From NCBI GenBank assembly GCA_963844635.1, contig CAWJPD010000001.1, forward strand, positions 62,001 to 126,000: a stretch of DNA of 64,000 nucleotides, read 5' to 3'. The position numbers and the translations under genes were made by a program. The stretch is from JAJPKK01 sp963844635 (GTDB taxonomy: Bacteria > Pseudomonadota > Alphaproteobacteria > Rhizobiales > Xanthobacteraceae). Below the pieces are notes generated by a model. That model made no database searches. It saw nothing but the letters and a program-made list of their open reading frames with translations, and was not told where the DNA came from. Below, one piece after another: positions 28,060 through 37,367 of the stretch (position 1 is its first letter; the number at the start of each line of letters is the position of its first letter).

Positions 28060-28446
28060 GTGGACCGTCGAAACATGCGCTCGCCGCTCGCTCGCGCGAT
28101 TGGCCTGGGCTCGGCTAGGGAAGGGGTCGGACCTTGGTGGGCGGAGCGCGTTTCAGCGGTCGCCCTCATCCCCCTAACGCTGTGGTTCGCGGCCTCGATC
28201 ATCGTGCATACCGGCAGCGATTACACCACATTCGTTGCGTGGCTGAGGGCACCTCTCGTCGCCACTTTGATGATCCTGCTCCTGATCGCCTTATTCCACC
28301 ACACCGCGCTCGGTCTGCAGGTCGTGATCGAGGACTACATTCACTCCGGGGTCAAATTCGCGGCGGTGATCGCGGTGCGTCTTGGCTGCTTCGCGCTCGC
28401 CATCGCGGGTTCCGTAGCCACGTTACGTATTGCGTTCAGCGGTTGA
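28060..28446 (+). CDS. sdhD: succinate dehydrogenase membrane anchor subunit
   Basis: This is a 128-residue anchor with GLGSAREGVGPWWAERVSAV, three membrane helices and HHTALGLQVVIEDYIH, containing the haem ligand and quinone-site residues. It starts at GTG 28060, four bases after the sdhC stop, or at ATG 28075. Its end overlaps the convergent MFS gene by 11 bases. Confidence 0.92.
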   Translation: MDRRNMRSPLARAIGLGSAREGVGPWWAERVSAVALIPLTLWFAASIIVHTGSDYTTFVAWLRAPLVATLMILLLIALFHHTALGLQVVIEDYIHSGVKFAAVIAVRLGCFALAIAGSVATLRIAFSG

Positions 28447-29654
28447 CCGCGCCAGCGGCGGCGATGAAATGGGCGAGCGGCAGGCCCCACACCGCAGCGA
28501 CTTGCCCCCACAGCGCGCTGCCTGCCGTGTGCGCGCCAAAATAGACTGTCATGAAGATCGCAAGCCCGCGCGCGCGCACCCAATCGGACAGCGCCATCTG
28601 GGCCGACACATTGAGGCTCGACAGGACCACGATCCATGCGGCGCCCGCAAGCAGGCTCGCGACAAGCGCGGTCGGAGTATTGTGCGCCAAGCCGAACAGC
28701 ACCAGCGCAAGAGCGGTGCCGAGCGCGCCGGCCGCGATCAGGCGATCGGGACCGAGTGTCGCGATGGCGCGGGGAAGCACAAAGACGCCCGCGATTGCGC
28801 CCGCCCCGATCGCGCCGACCAAAAAGCCATAAATCCCGGGGCGCCGCGATCTGGTCGCGCGCCACCAGCGGCAGTAGCGCCCAATAAGCGCTGGCGAAGA
28901 GAAAAAACGCGATCGCTCGCACCAGCGTCGCGCGCAGGAACAGATTATTCCGCGCGTAGCGTAATCCCGCGAGGATCGCGCGCGCGAACCGCTCGGCCGG
29001 TAAGCGCGTGATGCGCTGACGTGGTGGATGCCACCATATCAATCCGGCGTTGATACCGAGATTGCTTGCCGCATTGATCCAGAATGGCGAAGCGATGCCG
29101 AATGCGGCCGCAAACGCGCCTCCGAGCGCCGGTCCGATCGCGCGGCTAAGATTGAAGCCGATGCTGTTCGCCGCGGTCGCGGCAGGCAGGTCCTGCTTGG
29201 GCACGAGCTGCGGGGTCACCGCCTGCCAGGTGGGCGCCGTGAACGCCCCGAACGCGCTGATCAGAACCGTGAATAGGAGTAAGAGGGCCGCGGTCACGAG
29301 ATTGAGCGAGATGAGCACTGCAAAGACGGCGGCGATCGCCGTATTGGCGGCCTCGCCGATAATCAGGAAGCGCCGCCGGTCGATGATGTCGGCAAGGGCC
29401 CCCGCCGGTATGGCGAGCAGGAACATCGGCAGGCTGGCAGCGACCTGCACGAGCGAGACGATCAGCGGATCTGGATTGAGGCTGGTCATTAGCCAGCTCG
29501 ACGCGGCCGTATACATCCAGGTGCCGATATTGGCGGCGAGGCTCGCAGTCCAAATCACCGTGAAGGCTGGGTGGCGGAACGGCCTCCAAGCTGAAGGGTG
29601 CGGCGGTGGAGCGGCGGGGTCTCCATTTGAGCGCTCGAGGCGAGTCGAATGCAT
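28436..29654 (-). pseudogene. MFS exporter (MFS_3/EntS type), one-base frameshift
   Basis: From ATG 29654 the protein reads WRPFRHPAFTVIWTASLAAN, then IPAGALADIIDRRRFLIIGE and further helices, up to LLPLVARDQIAA. Near 28840, in a run of C and G, the frame shifts; the next frame continues GIYGFLVGAIGAGAIAGVFV through the remaining helices to 28436. All twelve-helix parts seem present (about 405 residues). A single extra base explains the break. Family members export siderophores or drugs. Confidence 0.8.
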
Positions 29655-30324
29655 GAAGCATATATAAGAGGGTCTTGGCCTGGAGTACTCCTGGCACAAT
29701 GCGTGAACGGTCGCGATTGGGCGCGATGGTTCTCAACTTCGCCGCATCCTCTTCTCCGAGCGACAATTCTTTCGCCCGCCGCAATGCCCATGACCTCGCT
29801 TCGCTTCTGGAGCATTCCTCTGAGTTTTCGGATTCCTGTATAGGCCGCGTGATAACGGAAAACAGCAATCCCGCCCCGGCATCATCCGCTGATCCGCCGG
29901 CGTTCCGGTCCGTTCTCCGTGAACGAATTGAACGGGCGGCCATGCGGTGCCCCGGGGTTCATTGAGCGATCGTTAAATCAGGGCGCACTCGGTCACTCCG
30001 GGCGTCGGCGCTTCCGCCGTTTGGTTGAGTTCCAGGCCGAAAAAACCTTGGTGATCCATTCGGCTTCGCGTCGGTCTGCGATCATCGGTGCCGGACCCGC
30101 CGCCCGCTCCGCGATCGGGACCAAGAAGGGCATCGACACCGGCCGACCCGCTTTGCCGTTCGCCGCCGATCGTTTCGGCCAAGCGCCGCCAAGCAACACG
30201 CCTTGGCTCACTAAGTATCGTGATTTTCCGGTATGGGGCACGAGACCTGCCGTGCTTTGAGGAGAATGGAGGCTGGAGTGACAGTCCACGAAACGAACGC
30301 TGACAGCTGCAATCTGCTACGCTA
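29655..30324. other. region without a firm gene; one weak ORF
   Basis: On the minus strand 30289-29993 is open and ends in a very basic tail (WNSTKRRKRRRPE), but there is no family match or ribosome site, so I do not call it. Bases 29901-29934 are an inverted copy of 41012-41044 (repeat entry). The MFS promoter should lie at the left edge. Confidence 0.35.
29901..29934 (+). repeat. 34-bp dispersed repeat, copy A
   Basis: The reverse complement of this sequence occurs at 41012-41044 with a single internal mismatch. Both copies would encode FRSVLRERIE in one frame, which suggests a common coding ancestor such as the end of a mobile-element gene. Confidence 0.6.
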
Positions 30325-30356
30325 TGCAATCCAGCCTAAACTCTCCGGACAGACTC
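30325..30356 (+). repeat. solo IS5 right end
   Basis: These 32 bases are identical to the last 32 bases of the complete IS5 copy ending at 32798 (TGCAATCCAGCC through GACAGACTC). The rest of the element is absent. The fragment truncates the HNH gene to its right, so it marks an old IS insertion followed by deletion. Confidence 0.85.
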
Positions 30357-30703
30357 TAAGGGGTACCCTGAGCGATTTCCAGCCGGGATGTTCCTGGCAA
30401 AGGCACATAATGAGCCGCGTGTCCGGATAAGGTAGCGCTGTTGGCGCGCATAATGAGGTGATCGCCCTGTAGGATTAACTGGCCTTCCTTTGCGTAGCCG
30501 TTGCATCCGGAAAAGTCGAAGACCACGAGCAGGAGACAGCCCCCATCGCGCGCGATGACGATGTCACGCACGAGGTTCTGGATTCCTTGCTTGAGGATTG
30601 AGCCTCCGACCCCGCGAAGTCGCGCCGTGCAGTGACGACGGCTTGCCTTTGAAAGAAAGGAGCGTTTGAGGGGTGTCTTGCGCTTAAGTGCGGTTCGCTT
30701 CAC
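30357..30703 (-). pseudogene. HNH/recombination-endonuclease-like phage protein, 3' end lost
   Basis: The protein starts MKRTALKRKTPLKRSFLSKA and has a cysteine/histidine core (ARDGGCLLLVVFDFSGCNGY, LILQGDHLIMRANSATLS) like phage HNH or NinG-type nucleases. The expected downstream half of the domain is missing because the frame runs into an IS5 end at 30356. It is therefore a truncated prophage gene. The neighbour at 30716-31060 is also prophage-like and on the same strand. Confidence 0.6.
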
Positions 30704-30715
30704 CCCTCCGTTGTA

Positions 30716-31060
30716 TCAAACCTTGGTAAACCCCTTGTCGCTCAATTCGGCCGCGGTAAATGCCTTCTTCTTCTTTTGCCCGCGGTGCGCACGGGCATCA
30801 TGGGGCGGAGAGGTCTTGAAGCCGCAGACTGAACACGGTGCGTCCCTTACCGCTCCCTTGTTGCCGACTGCTCTGTCTGGCGCTTTAGTCGTGCGAGTTT
30901 CTTGAACGCCATTCACCAGCCGGTATTCGAGACCCAGCGAGTTGAGCATTTCCACGGCTTCCTTGGCCTTCTCAAGCGCCTCTTCCTTGGCTTTATCAAA
31001 AATCTCTGCCCGTTCCTCATCCAGCTCCTTAATGCGCTGGATCGCTGATCTTTCGGCCAT
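30716..31060 (-). CDS. conserved prophage-type hypothetical protein
   Basis: This 114-residue protein has a charged coiled-coil N-terminus (IQRIKELDEERAEIFDKAKE) and a C-terminal zinc-type motif APCSVCGFKTSPPHDARAHRG ending in a FTAAELSDKGFTKV-type tail. Such proteins occur beside HNH nucleases in prophages of Bradyrhizobium relatives. The function is unknown. A TATATATG-type promoter element lies just upstream, at about 31095-31102 on the minus strand. Confidence 0.65.
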   Translation of the reverse strand: MAERSAIQRIKELDEERAEIFDKAKEEALEKAKEAVEMLNSLGLEYRLVNGVQETRTTKAPDRAVGNKGAVRDAPCSVCGFKTSPPHDARAHRGQKKKKAFTAAELSDKGFTKV

Positions 31061-31101
31061 TACGAAACCTCCCTTCTAAGTGTAAGGTGGCTGGCATATA
31101 T

Positions 31102-31132
31102 ACAAAAAAATAGCCTCCGTGAAGAGGCTATT
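31102..31132 (-). terminator. rho-independent terminator, minus strand
   Basis: AATAGCCTC and GAGGCTATT form a perfect 9-bp stem with a 6-base loop. Read on the minus strand it is followed by seven T. It would stop minus-strand transcription entering from the right, before the prophage gene at 31060. Confidence 0.8.
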
Positions 31133-31862
31133 GTAGCAAATTGTGCGCGCCATCTCTTTTTAGGAGATCGCGCTTCAGTTGCCGCGAGACCAAGGCGTTT
31201 ATGGGAACGCATGCGCGCGAGCGGCTACGATATGCTGAACGTATCGCCGCCGACCTGAACGCGGTTGATGAAGAGCGGTGGGCCGATGTTTGCGCGGCTT
31301 TTCAAGGGCAGCTACAAGCTTCGGGCCGGTCCTGTCCTCAATGGCGCCTCCGCAACTCTCACCGGGAGCGCCGCGTCCGGCCGGGGGCGAGCGGCCGACC
31401 GCGACCTGACACATGCACCGTGTTTTGACGGGCCAGCGCCCATACCCGGATCATCCTAACACCGCACGCCCGGCCCGCCGCCACTGGTGCCGGCCGGGCC
31501 GTAAAAACCAAGTGCGCCGACCAAGAAGGCGCAATGGGCGGGATGGCGACGAGTAGCCCGCGTTGAGCTATCGCCTCGGGTGTGCCTTTTAGACTACCTG
31601 AAGCAGCCCAGCAGAGCGCCTCGCCCAACCCTGATGCGCACCGTCCAGGAGAGCGTCGGTGTAGATTGTAAAGCAAGATGTCCGCACAAATGCGACCGAT
31701 GATCCGAAAACGGTCCAACAAGTGCGCGCAATGGATGATCGTACAACTTGCCGCTTACTCTGCACGCGCCAATCCGACTCGGATCTCCTCGCGAAAGCGC
31801 CTGTGAAAAGGCACCGAAGTGGGACCCCCGCAGATTTCAACATACCGAGCTGAAATTTCTTA
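31133..31862. other. no supported gene
   Basis: Open frames on both strands lack family motifs and ribosome sites. The region ends at the left border of an IS5 element and is probably eroded prophage sequence. The minus-strand terminator at 31102 implies that a minus-strand gene once ended here. Confidence 0.4.
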
Positions 31863-32798
31863 GTGTCTGTCCGAAGAGTAGTTGAATCGGATGAATCTGT
31901 TGTGATTTAAGAGGTGGTGACCTGATTCGGGGGATCACCACCATGTGGACGACGCAGAACCGCGCGCGTTACGACCGTAGCAAGTTGCGTTACCCGAGTG
32001 ATCTGACTGACGAGGAATGGAATCTCGTCGCACCTTTGATTCCGCCCGGCAAGCCGGGGGGCGACAAGCGCACCGTGAACCTGCGCGAAATCGTGAACGG
32101 GCTGATGTACATTCTGTCGACCGGCTGTCAGTGGCGCGCGATTCCGAAGGACCTGCCGCCGAAAAGCACCGTCTACGACTATTTTGATCTATGGACCTAC
32201 GATGGCACATTGGATCGGATCCACCACGCGCTCTATCAACAGTGTCGTGAGCAGGAGCAGCGCGAAGCAAGCCCAACCGCCGCCATCATCGACAGCCAGA
32301 GCGTGAAAAGCGCTGAAAAAGGGGGCGCCGCATCGATCCGCCGGGATACGATGCAGGCAAGAAGATCAAGGGCAAGAAGCGGCACATTCTCGTCGATACA
32401 TTAGGCCTGCTGCTCCACGCCATCGTTCATCCGGCCGACATCCAGGATCGCGATGGCGGGGTCCTGGTCCTATCAACCCTGTTTGGCGTGTTCCCGTTCT
32501 TGCAAAAGCTGTTCGCCGACGGCGGCTATCAAGGACCGCAATTCGCCAACGCCGTGGTGAAAATCCTGCCCTCGCTCGAGATTGAAATCGTCAAACGCTC
32601 CGATGCCGCGGTCGGTTTCCAGATCGTGTCCAAGCGCTGGATCGTCGAACGCACCATCGCATGGCTCAATCGCTGCCGCCGCCTTGCCAAGGATTGGGAG
32701 TGCCTCAATCGCAGGGCGCTCGCCTTCTTGCGCCTCGCCTCGATCCGCCTCATGCTTAGAAAGCTCTGCAATCCAGCCTAAACTCTCCGGACAGACTC
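31863..32798 (+). mobile_element. IS5-family element, copy 1 (complete)
   Basis: The inverted ends GTGTCTGTCCGAAGAGT and, from the right, GAGTCTGTCCGGAGAGT enclose a two-frame transposase. TTA flanks both sides (31860-31862 and 32799-32801). The length is 936 bp. Confidence 0.88.
31943..32781 (+). CDS. IS5-family transposase, two frames joined by -1 frameshift
   Basis: The first frame (31943-32404) carries LRYPSDLTDEEWNLVAPLIP, STGCQWRAIPKDLPP and the first catalytic Asp in IIDSQSVKSAEKGG. The second frame, from about 32322 to 32781, continues IDPPGYDAGKKIKGKKRHIL, LFADGGYQGP and RWIVERTIAWLNRCRRLAKD. The switch lies at an A5G5 run (32316-32325). Copy 2 has the same -1 arrangement at the same spot, which fits programmed ribosomal frameshifting rather than damage. 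Confidence 0.88.
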
Positions 32799-32801
32799 TT
32801 A

Positions 32802-33058
32802 GGAAATCGGATCAAGGGTGGGCTCCTGATCGGCGCCGTTCAGGACCCCACTGCAGGGCTTAAATTGTCTGAGATGTCAACGCGCTCTGGTCGATTGAGA
32901 GGGGTCACACTTCGGTGCCTATTCACAGCGAAGGAAGTCCCGACGTGCGGGAATGAGGGCCGGGATCGAAAATTGACCTGACCAGACCACATGTTCATAT
33001 CTTCGCTTTGAGAGAGCGGTGGAGCGTCAGCGTTTATCGGGGTCACTGGTTATCGGGG
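32802..33058. other. short gap with a tandem repeat
   Basis: There is no gene. The 16-base unit TATCGGGGTCACTGGT is repeated in tandem at about 33034-33065, running into the end of the peptidase gene. It may be a recent slippage product. Confidence 0.5.
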
Positions 33059-33868
33059 TCACTGGCCGAGCAGCTCCGGCCGATACTCGAAGTGCATGGT
33101 ATCGTAGTGATACCACTTGCCGCCCCAGATAAATCCGTGCCGCTCGAACACGTCCACGATCTCGAGCGGCATCCGGTTGCGGTAGGGAATCGGGTCAGTC
33201 TTCTTCTGCCACAGCCAGTAGTCAGAAAAATCGTCGTTGAGGTCGATCGCGGCGCCGTAGCCGTGCATGCTCATCTTGCCGGTATCGGCGACCGGACGGC
33301 AGGACAGCACCCCTAGGATTGGATAGGCCGCCCGGCTGATCGCCGGCGGCAACTTATCGAGCTCGATCGACACCGCTTTGAGATGATCGGCAACGCCCTG
33401 TGCCTTCGTCACCCGCACAGTCTTGCCGTAGGTCTTCGGCAGCCAAGAAAGCGGCACCATCTGCCGGTCGACCTCACCTTTGCGGCAATCGCCGTAGAGC
33501 TTGCGGAAGAAAGCCTCGTTGCGGAACCGCCCCGGGTCGTCGTTCACTGCGGGCGGCGCCGAGGGATGGCCGACGTGATACGGCAGCGCCATTTGGTCGA
33601 GGATTGAGGCGTTCTTCAAACGCTGCTCAAACGATTTGTCCTTGATCCCGTCGGAAACCGCCATGACCGTACCGTCGCGCCAATAGAGGTGTTCGTCGTC
33701 ATGGCGCGCGAGCACATCCGGATAGGCGGCAACCAGGCGATCCAGCGCTTCATTCGATGACTTCGCGGCGACCTCATCGGAGGATTCCGCGGCGATCACC
33801 GCCAATTTAAGCAGCACCAACCCGGCGAGGACCAGCACTGTCGAAGACTGAAGACGCCCCATTTGCAA
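33059..33868 (-). CDS. M15 family D-Ala-D-Ala carboxypeptidase-like zinc peptidase
   Basis: This 269-residue protein has an N-terminal signal/anchor (STVLVLAGLVLLKLAVIAAE) and a C-terminal M15/VanY-type domain. The zinc ligands are visible in SMHGYGAAIDLNDD (His, Asp) and YHYDTMHFEYRPELL (His). It probably trims peptidoglycan peptides in the periplasm. ATG 33868 or 33862 may be the start. The gene is intact and 29 bases downstream of the metalloprotease gene's stop on the same strand, so they may be co-transcribed. Confidence 0.85.
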   Translation of the reverse strand: MQMGRLQSSTVLVLAGLVLLKLAVIAAESSDEVAAKSSNEALDRLVAAYPDVLARHDDEHLYWRDGTVMAVSDGIKDKSFEQRLKNASILDQMALPYHVGHPSAPPAVNDDPGRFRNEAFFRKLYGDCRKGEVDRQMVPLSWLPKTYGKTVRVTKAQGVADHLKAVSIELDKLPPAISRAAYPILGVLSCRPVADTGKMSMHGYGAAIDLNDDFSDYWLWQKKTDPIPYRNRMPLEIVDVFERHGFIWGGKWYHYDTMHFEYRPELLGQ

Positions 33869-33897
33869 CGCTCCGCATAGGCAATGCGCGCCCGGCC

Positions 33898-34650
33898 TTA
33901 GATCGAGCCGACGAACTTGATCCCCTCCTGAACCGCAACGGAGAGGCTCTTCCCCTGCATATACGAGGCCTCGAACCCCGCGACCACCGCCTGGCCGCGC
34001 TGTTCCGGCGTGCCATGGTGCATCGGGTCGGTATATTCGGTGTCGCCAAATTCGTATTGCGTCTGCGCGAACACGGCGGCGGGGAAATCGGGCCGTTCCT
34101 TCTTACGCATCCCGGCAAAGAACCCCGCGAGATAGTCGGCGTGCAGCTCGAGCTTCATGACGCGGCCGTCGGGCCCGATAAGCTGGCGCTGCAGGCCCAA
34201 CTTGTACTGCAGGATGTGCCCGAACTCATGGGAGCAGACCGCGGCGACCCCGAGCTCCGGATTGTCCTTGGAGCGCATCAGGTCTGCCAGCATGAGCTTG
34301 CCGAACACGACGCTGCCATCGTCGCGCTGGAGCCGCTTTGATGGCGAGGCGAATGCGTTGGGCCCCATGTCCTCGTTGAAGAACGCAAAGCCCGGCAGGA
34401 TGTCGAACAGTTCGCTGATCTTGGCCAGCGTGATTGCCAGCGCCAAGTCGAAATCCTTGTCGCCGGAACCGTTCAAGATCGCATCCTTGTCGATATTGAA
34501 GCCGAACACCGGAGGCCGGATGCCGGCGATGCTGACGAGCTGTTGGTCGGTGATGACGCAGCCGAGCGTGTCGATCTTGGCGCACGCACACCTCGGCATA
34601 AAACCAATGGTGAGCAGACCACCGAGCACCACTTCGCGCCGTTTGAGCAT
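33898..34650 (-). CDS. exported zinc metalloprotease-like protein (HEFGH)
   Basis: This is a 250-residue protein. The ATG at 34650 follows AGGGAGG at ideal distance and gives the twin-arginine-type leader LKRREVVLGGLLTIGFMPRC. The active-site motif is AAVCSHEFGHILQYKLG, with a further Glu/His in LELHADYLAGFFAG. The fold resembles neutral zinc metalloproteases. The substrate is unknown. It lies between a YARHG gene and the M15 peptidase, all on one strand. Confidence 0.8.
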   Translation of the reverse strand: MLKRREVVLGGLLTIGFMPRCACAKIDTLGCVITDQQLVSIAGIRPPVFGFNIDKDAILNGSGDKDFDLALAITLAKISELFDILPGFAFFNEDMGPNAFASPSKRLQRDDGSVVFGKLMLADLMRSKDNPELGVAAVCSHEFGHILQYKLGLQRQLIGPDGRVMKLELHADYLAGFFAGMRKKERPDFPAAVFAQTQYEFGDTEYTDPMHHGTPEQRGQAVVAGFEASYMQGKSLSVAVQEGIKFVGSI

Positions 34651-34681
34651 GTGCCGCCTCCCTGAAAAGAAGCCCACTCTA

Positions 34682-35095
34682 TCAGCAAAGACCCGGGAAC
34701 CGCCGGCAGGCGTCACTGGTGTTTGGCGGAGCCGTTGGCACGGCGGGAACCGTCGGCCCGACGGGTGCCGCCGGGACGGGCGTCGGGAACGACTGCACGA
34801 TCGGACCAGGGTCGCTCCCGCACCGGAGCACTCTTTCTCGCGCGATGAGCTGATTGATGTAGGCCTGCTCGGGCCCTGAGATCGGCACGGCGTCCTGGTC
34901 GATGATCGAACAACCTGCATTGCCGAAATAGTCGGCGGCAGCCCTGGTTTTGAAGCAGTAGCCGTGATTCTTATAGATCTGGTTTCGCGAGATCCAAAGC
35001 TGCTGACATTCCGGGGCGGATTGTGCGTCCCCGGACGTAGTCGCGGCAACGACGATGACACCTGCTGCCGTTGCCGCCAAAAACGCACGCATCAC
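34682..35095 (-). CDS. YARHG-domain-like secreted protein
   Basis: This is a 137-residue protein with a signal peptide (FLAATAAGVIVVAATTSGDA), a YARHG-type core CQQLWISRNQIYKNHGYCF, FKTRAAADYFGNAGC, and a proline-rich tail. The four cysteines suggest disulfides in the periplasm. The function is unknown; it is probably the first gene of an operon with the two zinc peptidases. Confidence 0.75.
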   Translation of the reverse strand: MMRAFLAATAAGVIVVAATTSGDAQSAPECQQLWISRNQIYKNHGYCFKTRAAADYFGNAGCSIIDQDAVPISGPEQAYINQLIARERVLRCGSDPGPIVQSFPTPVPAAPVGPTVPAVPTAPPNTSDACRRFPGLC

Positions 35096-35505
35096 ACCTT
35101 CCTCCGATCATCGCATGAAGATGGAGGCGGTAACTTGCCTCTATTTGCCGCGATCGGCAAGGCAGAAAGCGCGCCGAGGACGCGCCCAGGGCGCGTGTGG
35201 CGCCCTTGTCGCGGCGTCACCGCCGCACTTTCCGTCATGCCTCGGCTCGTTGTGGCGCCAATCGTGGCTTCTTCAGCGGGCGCAATGTGATGGTGTGCGC
35301 AGAGCCGCCCGGTTCGATCCGCCCGCACGACCCATCCGATCAAATGTCGGCGATGGCGACCCAAACGATCCGCTGGCACGATGAGGCCTAGCATGCGGGC
35401 GTCTGGTGGTTATCACCAGCTCCTAACTTCTTTGAATACTCGACCGGTAATTCGTTCATTTCTGACGCCGCGCAGGATAAGCTCCGCAATCTCACGGAAG
35501 CGGCG
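35096..35505. other. intergenic region upstream of IS256
   Basis: No gene is supported. The promoter of the YARHG-peptidase operon should lie at the left edge. The right edge is the 8-base IS256 target repeat. Confidence 0.4.
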
Positions 35506-35513
35506 TGTTCAAG

Positions 35514-36943
35514 GGTGCCGTCGCGGGGTTGGTAGGAAATGAGGGTGGCGTAGTCTCCGAGGTGATCAACCTCGAATCATCCGGCGTTGAAGCGCCGGAC
35601 CGGAGACCACGCCATGACGAGCGTTACCACGAAGCCTGATTGTTCACAGCCTGCATCCGAGATGGCTGTTGATCTTTTCGACAGCTGGTTCGATCCGATC
35701 GAGAGCGAGGTCCGCGCGCGGGCACGCGCGTTCATCGAAGAGCTGATCCGCGGCGAACTCGACGATGCGCTGGCGCGGCCGCGTTACGAACGAAGCAAGA
35801 AGGCCGCCGATGAAGGCAGAACGGCCGTGACGGGTCACCGCCACGGCAGCCGGACGCGATCGTTGACCGGGACCTTCGGACCGATCGAGATCGAGGTGCC
35901 GCGAGCCAGGCTGGACACGCCCGAAGGCAAGACGACGGAATGGAAGAGCCAGGCGCTGCGGGCCTATCAGCGCCGGACGCTGGCCGCCGATGCGCTGATC
36001 GCGAGCACGTACCTCTCTGGCACCAATACGCGCCGGGTGCGGCGTGCGCTGATGGCGCTGTTTGGCGGCGCCGTTGGCAAGGACACGGTGAGCCGGACGT
36101 GGCGCAAGGTGAAGAGCGACTGGGACGCCTGGAATGGCCGCTCGCTTGCCGAGGAGCCGATTGTGCGGCTCATTCTCGACGGCACGGTGGTGCGTGTGCG
36201 GCTCGACCGCAAAGCGACCTCGATCTCGCTTCTCGTCGTCCTCGGCGTGCGGGCGGACGGCCAGAAGGTGCTGCTCGCGATCAAAAGCATGGGAGGAGAG
36301 AGCGCCGAGGCGTGGCGCACCGTCCTCGACGATCTCATCACGCGCGGACTGCGGCGGCCGGAGTTCCTCATCGTCGACGGCGCGCCGGGCCTCGACAAGG
36401 CGATTGCTGCCGTCTGGGCCGGTGTGCCCGTGCAGCGCTGCACCGTCCACAAGCACAGAAACCTGCTGGCGCACGCGCCCAAACGTCTGCATGATGAAAT
36501 CACCGCCGACTACACCGATGTGATCTACGCGCCGACGCGTGAAGAGATCGAGACACGCCGCAAGGCCTTCATTCGCAAGTGGCGCCTCAAACATCGCGCC
36601 GTCGCCGACAGCCTGGAGGAAGCGGGTGAGCGCTTGTTCGCCTTCACGCGACTGCCCCCGACCCAATGGCGCAGCGTGCGCACCACGAATGCGATCGAGC
36701 GGCTGCACGAGGAGTTCAAGCGGCGGATCAAGACGCAGACCGTGCTGCCGTCAGCAGACACCGCCGCCATGTTGTTCTGGGCGCTGCTTGCATCCGGTCA
36801 GATCAACATGCGCAAGGTCGACGGCTGGCAAACGCTCGCCACCAAACCAATCGATCAGCCGATTGACCTCGCCGCCTGAGACGATACCTTCATATGATCG
36901 GAGAGCGCGCCACACCAATTCCAACCACATCCCGGACGGCACC
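35514..36943 (+). mobile_element. IS256-family element (complete)
   Basis: The imperfect inverted ends begin GGTGCCGTC on both sides (35514, and inward from 36943). The 8-base direct repeat TGTTCAAG lies at 35506-35513 and 36944-36951, the size expected for IS256. It has one transposase gene. Confidence 0.9.
35614..36879 (+). CDS. IS256-family (mutator) transposase
   Basis: This is a 421-residue intact transposase. Catalytic residues are visible as Asp in RLILDGTVVRVRLD, Asp in FLIVDGAPGLDKAIA and Glu in TTNAIERLHEEFKRRIKT. The zinc-type CxxH is in VPVQRCTVHKHRNLL. ATG 35614 is the natural start. Confidence 0.95.
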   Translation: MTSVTTKPDCSQPASEMAVDLFDSWFDPIESEVRARARAFIEELIRGELDDALARPRYERSKKAADEGRTAVTGHRHGSRTRSLTGTFGPIEIEVPRARLDTPEGKTTEWKSQALRAYQRRTLAADALIASTYLSGTNTRRVRRALMALFGGAVGKDTVSRTWRKVKSDWDAWNGRSLAEEPIVRLILDGTVVRVRLDRKATSISLLVVLGVRADGQKVLLAIKSMGGESAEAWRTVLDDLITRGLRRPEFLIVDGAPGLDKAIAAVWAGVPVQRCTVHKHRNLLAHAPKRLHDEITADYTDVIYAPTREEIETRRKAFIRKWRLKHRAVADSLEEAGERLFAFTRLPPTQWRSVRTTNAIERLHEEFKRRIKTQTVLPSADTAAMLFWALLASGQINMRKVDGWQTLATKPIDQPIDLAA

Positions 36944-37105
36944 TGTTCAAGCTCGAGCATCATCCTTTCCGACAAAGGTCCACCAACTTGTAGAACTGTC
37001 GTCTAAAACCGACCGCATCCTTGACAGACGACGACCCCTGGCCAGCCGCAATTGACGAATTGTGCAAATCAGTAACCCAACGAATGTTAGCCAGAGTGTC
37101 TCGAG

Positions 37106-37327
37106 AATAAACAGCCGCTGATCAGCCATCAGGTCATCGTCCAACTGATCGCTGCCACCACGACCGGGGCCGGCCTCACGGTGCGCTGCGAACTCGATCG
37201 CAATAGCTACCCGAAAGCCATCGCCATCTCCGATGCCGAAATCGCAGCCGTCAACCTCACCCGTCATGACTTCCATGGCGAATGCAATTATACGATCAGC
37301 CGGAACCCTCGCTCATTGCAGCGATAA
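37106..37327 (+). pseudogene. ISAzo13-type transposase C-terminal fragment
   Basis: A 73-residue frame reads PLISHQVIVQLIAATTTGAG, LTVRCELDRNSYPKAIAISD and HDFHGECNYTISRNP, the typical end of ISAzo13-family DDE transposases. The rest of the gene is absent; the gap to the left leads to the IS256, whose insertion and a deletion may have removed it. Confidence 0.75.
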
Positions 37328-37343
37328 TTCGCGGACGGACCCT

Positions 37344-37364
37344 AAACCCGCCGGGGTTTTTTTT
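37344..37364 (+). terminator. likely rho-independent terminator
   Basis: AAACCC-GCCG-GGGTTT is a 6-bp stem with a 4-base loop, followed by a run of eight T in total. It sits just after the ISAzo13 fragment on the same strand. Confidence 0.55.
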
Positions 37365-37367
37365 GTC

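Noticed and set aside
29993..30289. Minus-strand ORF with a basic C-terminus
   Set aside because: It has no ribosome site, no family and a random-like composition.
33034..33065. CRISPR-like repeat
   Set aside because: There are only two adjacent 16-base units without spacers, so it is a simple tandem duplication.
35644..36708. Minus-strand open frame of 354 codons opposite the IS256 transposase
   Set aside because: It is an antisense shadow of an obvious transposase with catalytic residues.
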